Shown here: in pieces, positions 60,706 to 64,000 of the stretch
How the letters are laid out: every line of letters begins with the position of its first letter
Numbering within the stretch: position 1 is the first letter of the stretch
DNA from: Hyaloscypha bicolor E
Lineage: Eukaryota > Ascomycota > Leotiomycetes > Helotiales > Hyaloscyphaceae
Assembly: GCF_002865645.1 (NCBI RefSeq)
Contig: NW_020194624.1
Span: 186,001-250,000, forward strand
DNA length: 64,000 nt
Reading direction: 5' to 3'
The notes under the pieces: model-generated
What the model was told of the DNA's origin: nothing
The model's database searches: none
The model's input: the letters and a program-made list of their open reading frames with translations, nothing else
Program-made: the position numbers and the translations under genes

Positions 60706-63630
60706 TGCTTACCGTAGCACAACATAGCCATGTATTTTAAGCTCGGATTCTTTTAGCAGCGAAGTTGAATAAGTACTGAAGCACATTGAAAGCGGCCTTG
60801 TATGCGATGACTTTGAATTGTGATGCTGGGAGCAAGCTTCAAAACCTATATCCGCACCCACTCCGATTTATACCAGTATTATCCAGCTCCGGATTGTCAA
60901 TCAATATATCGCCTCCCTACGGAACCTTCCGTGGGGCATCACACCACCACCGAGGCCACGGGCATCTAAAGAGGGTAATATAGGTGACGGTGATTGATCT
61001 TCTTTATTGTCAAAGCTGCTTTTGTTGTCAGATGGATGAAATTGTCAGATTCTTTAAGTTCGGTCTGAAGAGAAGTGTACAACTTTTGAGGATTGCGATG
61101 CGGAACTCGACGTCCTTACTTCTTGCTCCACATACATTGTCAAAATTTCATGTGCCCGGGTGAGAAATGTGATGATGTCCTCTCTCCTTACGCCCCCGTT
61201 CTTGAGATGAAATGCTTTGCAGAAAGCTTGGTGTTTCTCACTTGTGACTTATTACATTTATATACTCTTTCACTTGCTATTACTTCTTCCGTCCCCAAAG
61301 ACGGGGTTTGAGGGAGAAAGTGATCAACACTTGCTAGCGATGGGAAGTGAATACGTTGGTCTGGGGTTGCAACACGAACTTGGGTTACCACAACTAGAAA
61401 AACTGAGCGCGAAAGTTTGTCTCATTGTCAGTTCTTGAAGTTCACCTTCAGACGGTAGATTATATAAGGCTAAGATCTCAGCTTCATTTCAAAAGTCGGG
61501 ACCACTTGAAACAACACAACCAGAGACTTCCGCATCGATGCCCATTATCCACCAACGCCTTGGCTACCTTGTATTCTTTGAGAGACGGAGTCCACTTCTG
61601 ATTCCCTCGTCGATTTGTTTAGACCACAGGGAGAAGGAGGATTCCAGATCGGAGGTAAAGACTATGATAGTTAAATTTGTTGCCAAATGATAAGTTGCTG
61701 TCATTCTCATCCGTACACACAGTTGCACTACGAACACTTCAAGTCGCTGAACCGCTCAGGTTGACTTCTACACTGTCACCAAGAGGAAAGGAAGTGCCAT
61801 TTTGCTTCTATTTGATCACTGAATTCAAGAAGAAGGAACGATAGAGCAAAGTGAACTGTTCGGAAATTGGGCAAGTGATTCTTGAGGGGCAATCCATCTT
61901 CAAGTTGAGCGTTCTTAAATACTTGGCCTACCAAGATTGACATCGGTTACTACAGAGAGTTGAATTATGAAATATGAACTTGACCCGACATTCTGGATGG
62001 TAGGTTTTGAAAAAATCTGTTTTATACGAAACTGCAGTTGTAGAAAATAAAGTCTGAGTGAATCAGAACGCAAGCTCAGTATCTCTGTAATTTTCAAACC
62101 ACCCGAGTCATCTCTATACAAAGGCAAGTATACCAAGGTTGGGGTCTCGGACTAAAGCTGCAAAGCTGAAAAACGAGTCCAAGCAAGCCGCTCGGAAGAA
62201 GAGAACATCAGAGCCATACTGCTCGGGAGCCCAGTCTCTTGAGAACAACATGTAAGTCTTACAAATAGGGCATGTAAATTCTTTCTAAAGGATGTACAGA
62301 GATTTCTAGTTCACCACGGGAAGTTTTTCGGGTCTTGGAAAGCTTGCTGTCATTCCTTGAGATGCTGTAAAGAAGACTCCCTTCTTCATGCTGCCGATGA
62401 GGAGTATCTTTCTAGACATTTGAAATTTTTGAGATAAGGCTGGAAGATGTCACTGAAATAACATTAATACAAAAACCAAACGAATGCTAAACTTTTTATA
62501 CGAGCTGTATAAAAGACTTGTGCGGTTAGTAGGGGCAGGAATTTGAAGCATTATGGGCGAAATTCTCGGTAAGCGACTCGCCTCCTATTTTGGCACGAGG
62601 GATGCCAAAAGCAGCCACCAACTCCATAAAGGTTGTCACAAAACATATGCACGCCAACTGATTCGCCGATAACTGGGAGCAAGCCTTTTGTGGCCTATTT
62701 CATGGCTATTTTTGGACCGTTGGGCCGACTTTGAACCAATCCCTTGTCTTACAGATTACGGGCTGACTATGTACAAGCTGATGACCGACTTCACCGATCC
62801 ACACCCACAGTCTTCCCAAGCTATGAAGTCTTCGACGAGAGTCTCTTTAAGAAAATTATTCGCGGATGACAATCAAGCTGCACTTCTGTTTTAAACTTCT
62901 CTCAGTCAAATACAGCCTGACCAAATCCATTCTCGCAACCCACCCCGTGACCCACCTCATAACCACCAATTCAACCTCAACCCTGGTCCATTCTCCAAGC
63001 CACAGCAGGAGATATGCATCGGGGTATAGATAAGCGATTTGCAAATTGCTAAAACTAGAGTTGTATACCGACAGAAGCGCTGAGGTTGATGACGAAAGGG
63101 TGTCTGACAACAAAGAAGTGTATTATAGTAGCTAGCAAGGTTGACAAAGATGGTATTAAGAGTCTTGTGCTATTAGAGAGGTGGGTTATAAGGGAATTTT
63201 CTTTGATATGTGTTTGCACGCATCGAATCGTGCGTTGACATCCCATTTGGTGATATTTGACCCTTGGCTCACATTTTTGGTAATGGGAATATAGATGCCT
63301 CTAAGTTTGCTCTACCGGTCCTTTTACTCTGAACATATATTATGTATCATCTTCTGGAACCAATCCGGGAAGGAACCCTGAAGGCTCTCTATTGGGAAGG
63401 GGAGCCAAGCCATCTTATCTAATGGTGATGCAGCACGATGTGAAGATCCGCTGCTGCTCACAGGAAGAAATGCCTACAATTACTACGTTCGGGAGAACAC
63501 CTTTTTGAAATTGAAAGCTGTAAATTTAATTATTTTGAATATGACGATCATGCATGAAGATAAGATGTGAAATAGGCAGCATTAGCATACAAAGGAATTT
63601 CTCATGTCCCATCACCGAATGCCTGTCCCA
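60706..63630. other. Intergenic DNA
   Basis: About 2.9 kb with normal base composition and only short ORFs (up to 85 codons) without domains or matching splice sites. Pieces such as 61,320-61,440 (+) and 62,690-62,890 (+) look slightly protein-like but could not be joined into a gene; decayed coding DNA is possible. Confidence 0.45.
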
Positions 63631-63643
63631 TCACAGAATGCTT
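63606..63643. repeat. 19 bp direct duplication
   Basis: Two adjacent 19 bp units, gtcccatcaccgaatgcct and gtcccatcacagaatgctt. The second contains the stop codon of the minus-strand gene to the right (tca at 63,631-63,633). Confidence 0.8.
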
Positions 63644-64000
63644 ATCCCATCTAACTCCACCGCCCACTTCTCAAATCCACTCTGCGAACTTTGATTCGAA
63701 ACTGTCCGGTCACACTGAACAAAATTGTAGTTCTGCCAATTCCTGCCATCAAGTTCTTGAACAGATGAACGCCTCAAGTTCAAGTTCTGTTTATGAGCTT
63801 CCAGGTTCGACATCGAGGTTGCCATCTTCCGCCGCCTTATCCACCTGAGAAGGACATATAAGCCTCCTGCCAAAGCACCAATTCCTAATGGCACCCCGAT
63901 ACCGAGTCTCACTTTGGATCCCGAGCTCAAATGAAACTTGGGACTCGGAGTACTGGTGGTAGTCGTTGAATTTGTCCCAGTGGCATTTTCGAGCGGTGGC
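63631..64000 (-). CDS. C-terminal part of a single-pass membrane protein (partial)
   Basis: The reading frame is open to the right edge, so the start lies outside the window. In order: a Thr/Ser-rich stalk (NATGTNSTTTTSTPSP, with N-glycosylation-type sites), a membrane segment VRLGIGVPLGIGALAGGLYV with the small-residue GVPLGIG pattern common in fungal wall-sensor and mucin-like proteins, a basic stop-transfer RWIRRRK, and a cytoplasmic tail of about 60 residues ending WAVELDGISIL. This suggests a surface protein with a glycosylated ectodomain. The extracellular domain that would name the family is not in the window. Confidence 0.7.
   Translation of the reverse strand, partial: PPLENATGTNSTTTTSTPSPKFHLSSGSKVRLGIGVPLGIGALAGGLYVLLRWIRRRKMATSMSNLEAHKQNLNLRRSSVQELDGRNWQNYNFVQCDRTVSNQSSQSGFEKWAVELDGISIL

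Overview
The window is nuclear DNA of a filamentous ascomycete (Pezizomycotina). The evidence is short 49-80 nt introns with fungal splice signals, a Cdc25/NimT mitotic phosphatase, and a large block of retrotransposons carrying the mark of repeat-induced point mutation (RIP): C to T changes mostly in CpA, giving very high TpA, with CpA, TpG and even ATG and TGA nearly gone. The class is uncertain; I cannot place it below Pezizomycotina from sequence alone.

Bases 1 to about 42,690 are an AT-rich compartment with no intact gene. Read through its TAA/TAG codons, it holds dead retroelements: the chromodomain end of one chromovirus (left edge to about 760), an unclassified 4.4 kb family present twice (2,470-6,892 and 33,702-38,118), a Ty1/copia element on the minus strand (about 6,900-10,660), a chromodomain-bearing Ty3/gypsy element with both LTRs (10,683-16,361), a second 5'-truncated copy of it (38,118-42,296), and a further gypsy element of another lineage (polymerase about 30,190-32,500). 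Solo LTR-like pieces lie at 23,590, 38,903 and 42,310, and an 18 bp minisatellite at 19,160. Composition changes within a few tens of bases at about 42,690.

Bases 42,690-64,000 have normal composition and are gene-sparse. They contain a four-exon Cdc25/NimT phosphatase gene (46,344-48,136, +), a broken LINE 3' end (about 49,600-50,807, -), a two-exon gene for a small secreted defensin-like peptide with a Kex2 site (52,551-53,061, +), a small AT-rich island (about 53,740-54,090), a seven-exon gene for a roughly 1,540-residue NO VEIN-like protein (55,151-60,127, +) that has a GHKL ATPase at the N-terminus, a nuclease-like NOV C-terminal domain, and one in-frame TAG, a doubtful short ORF (60,376-60,705, -), and the C-terminal end of a single-pass membrane protein running off the right edge (63,631-64,000, -).

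The genes do not form one pathway. The most notable points are the defensin-like precursor beside RIP-affected DNA, the NO VEIN-like ATPase/nuclease-like gene whose single stop sits in a RIP-type context, and the pair of chromovirus copies with complementary defects and a nested insertion that can be read against an empty site.
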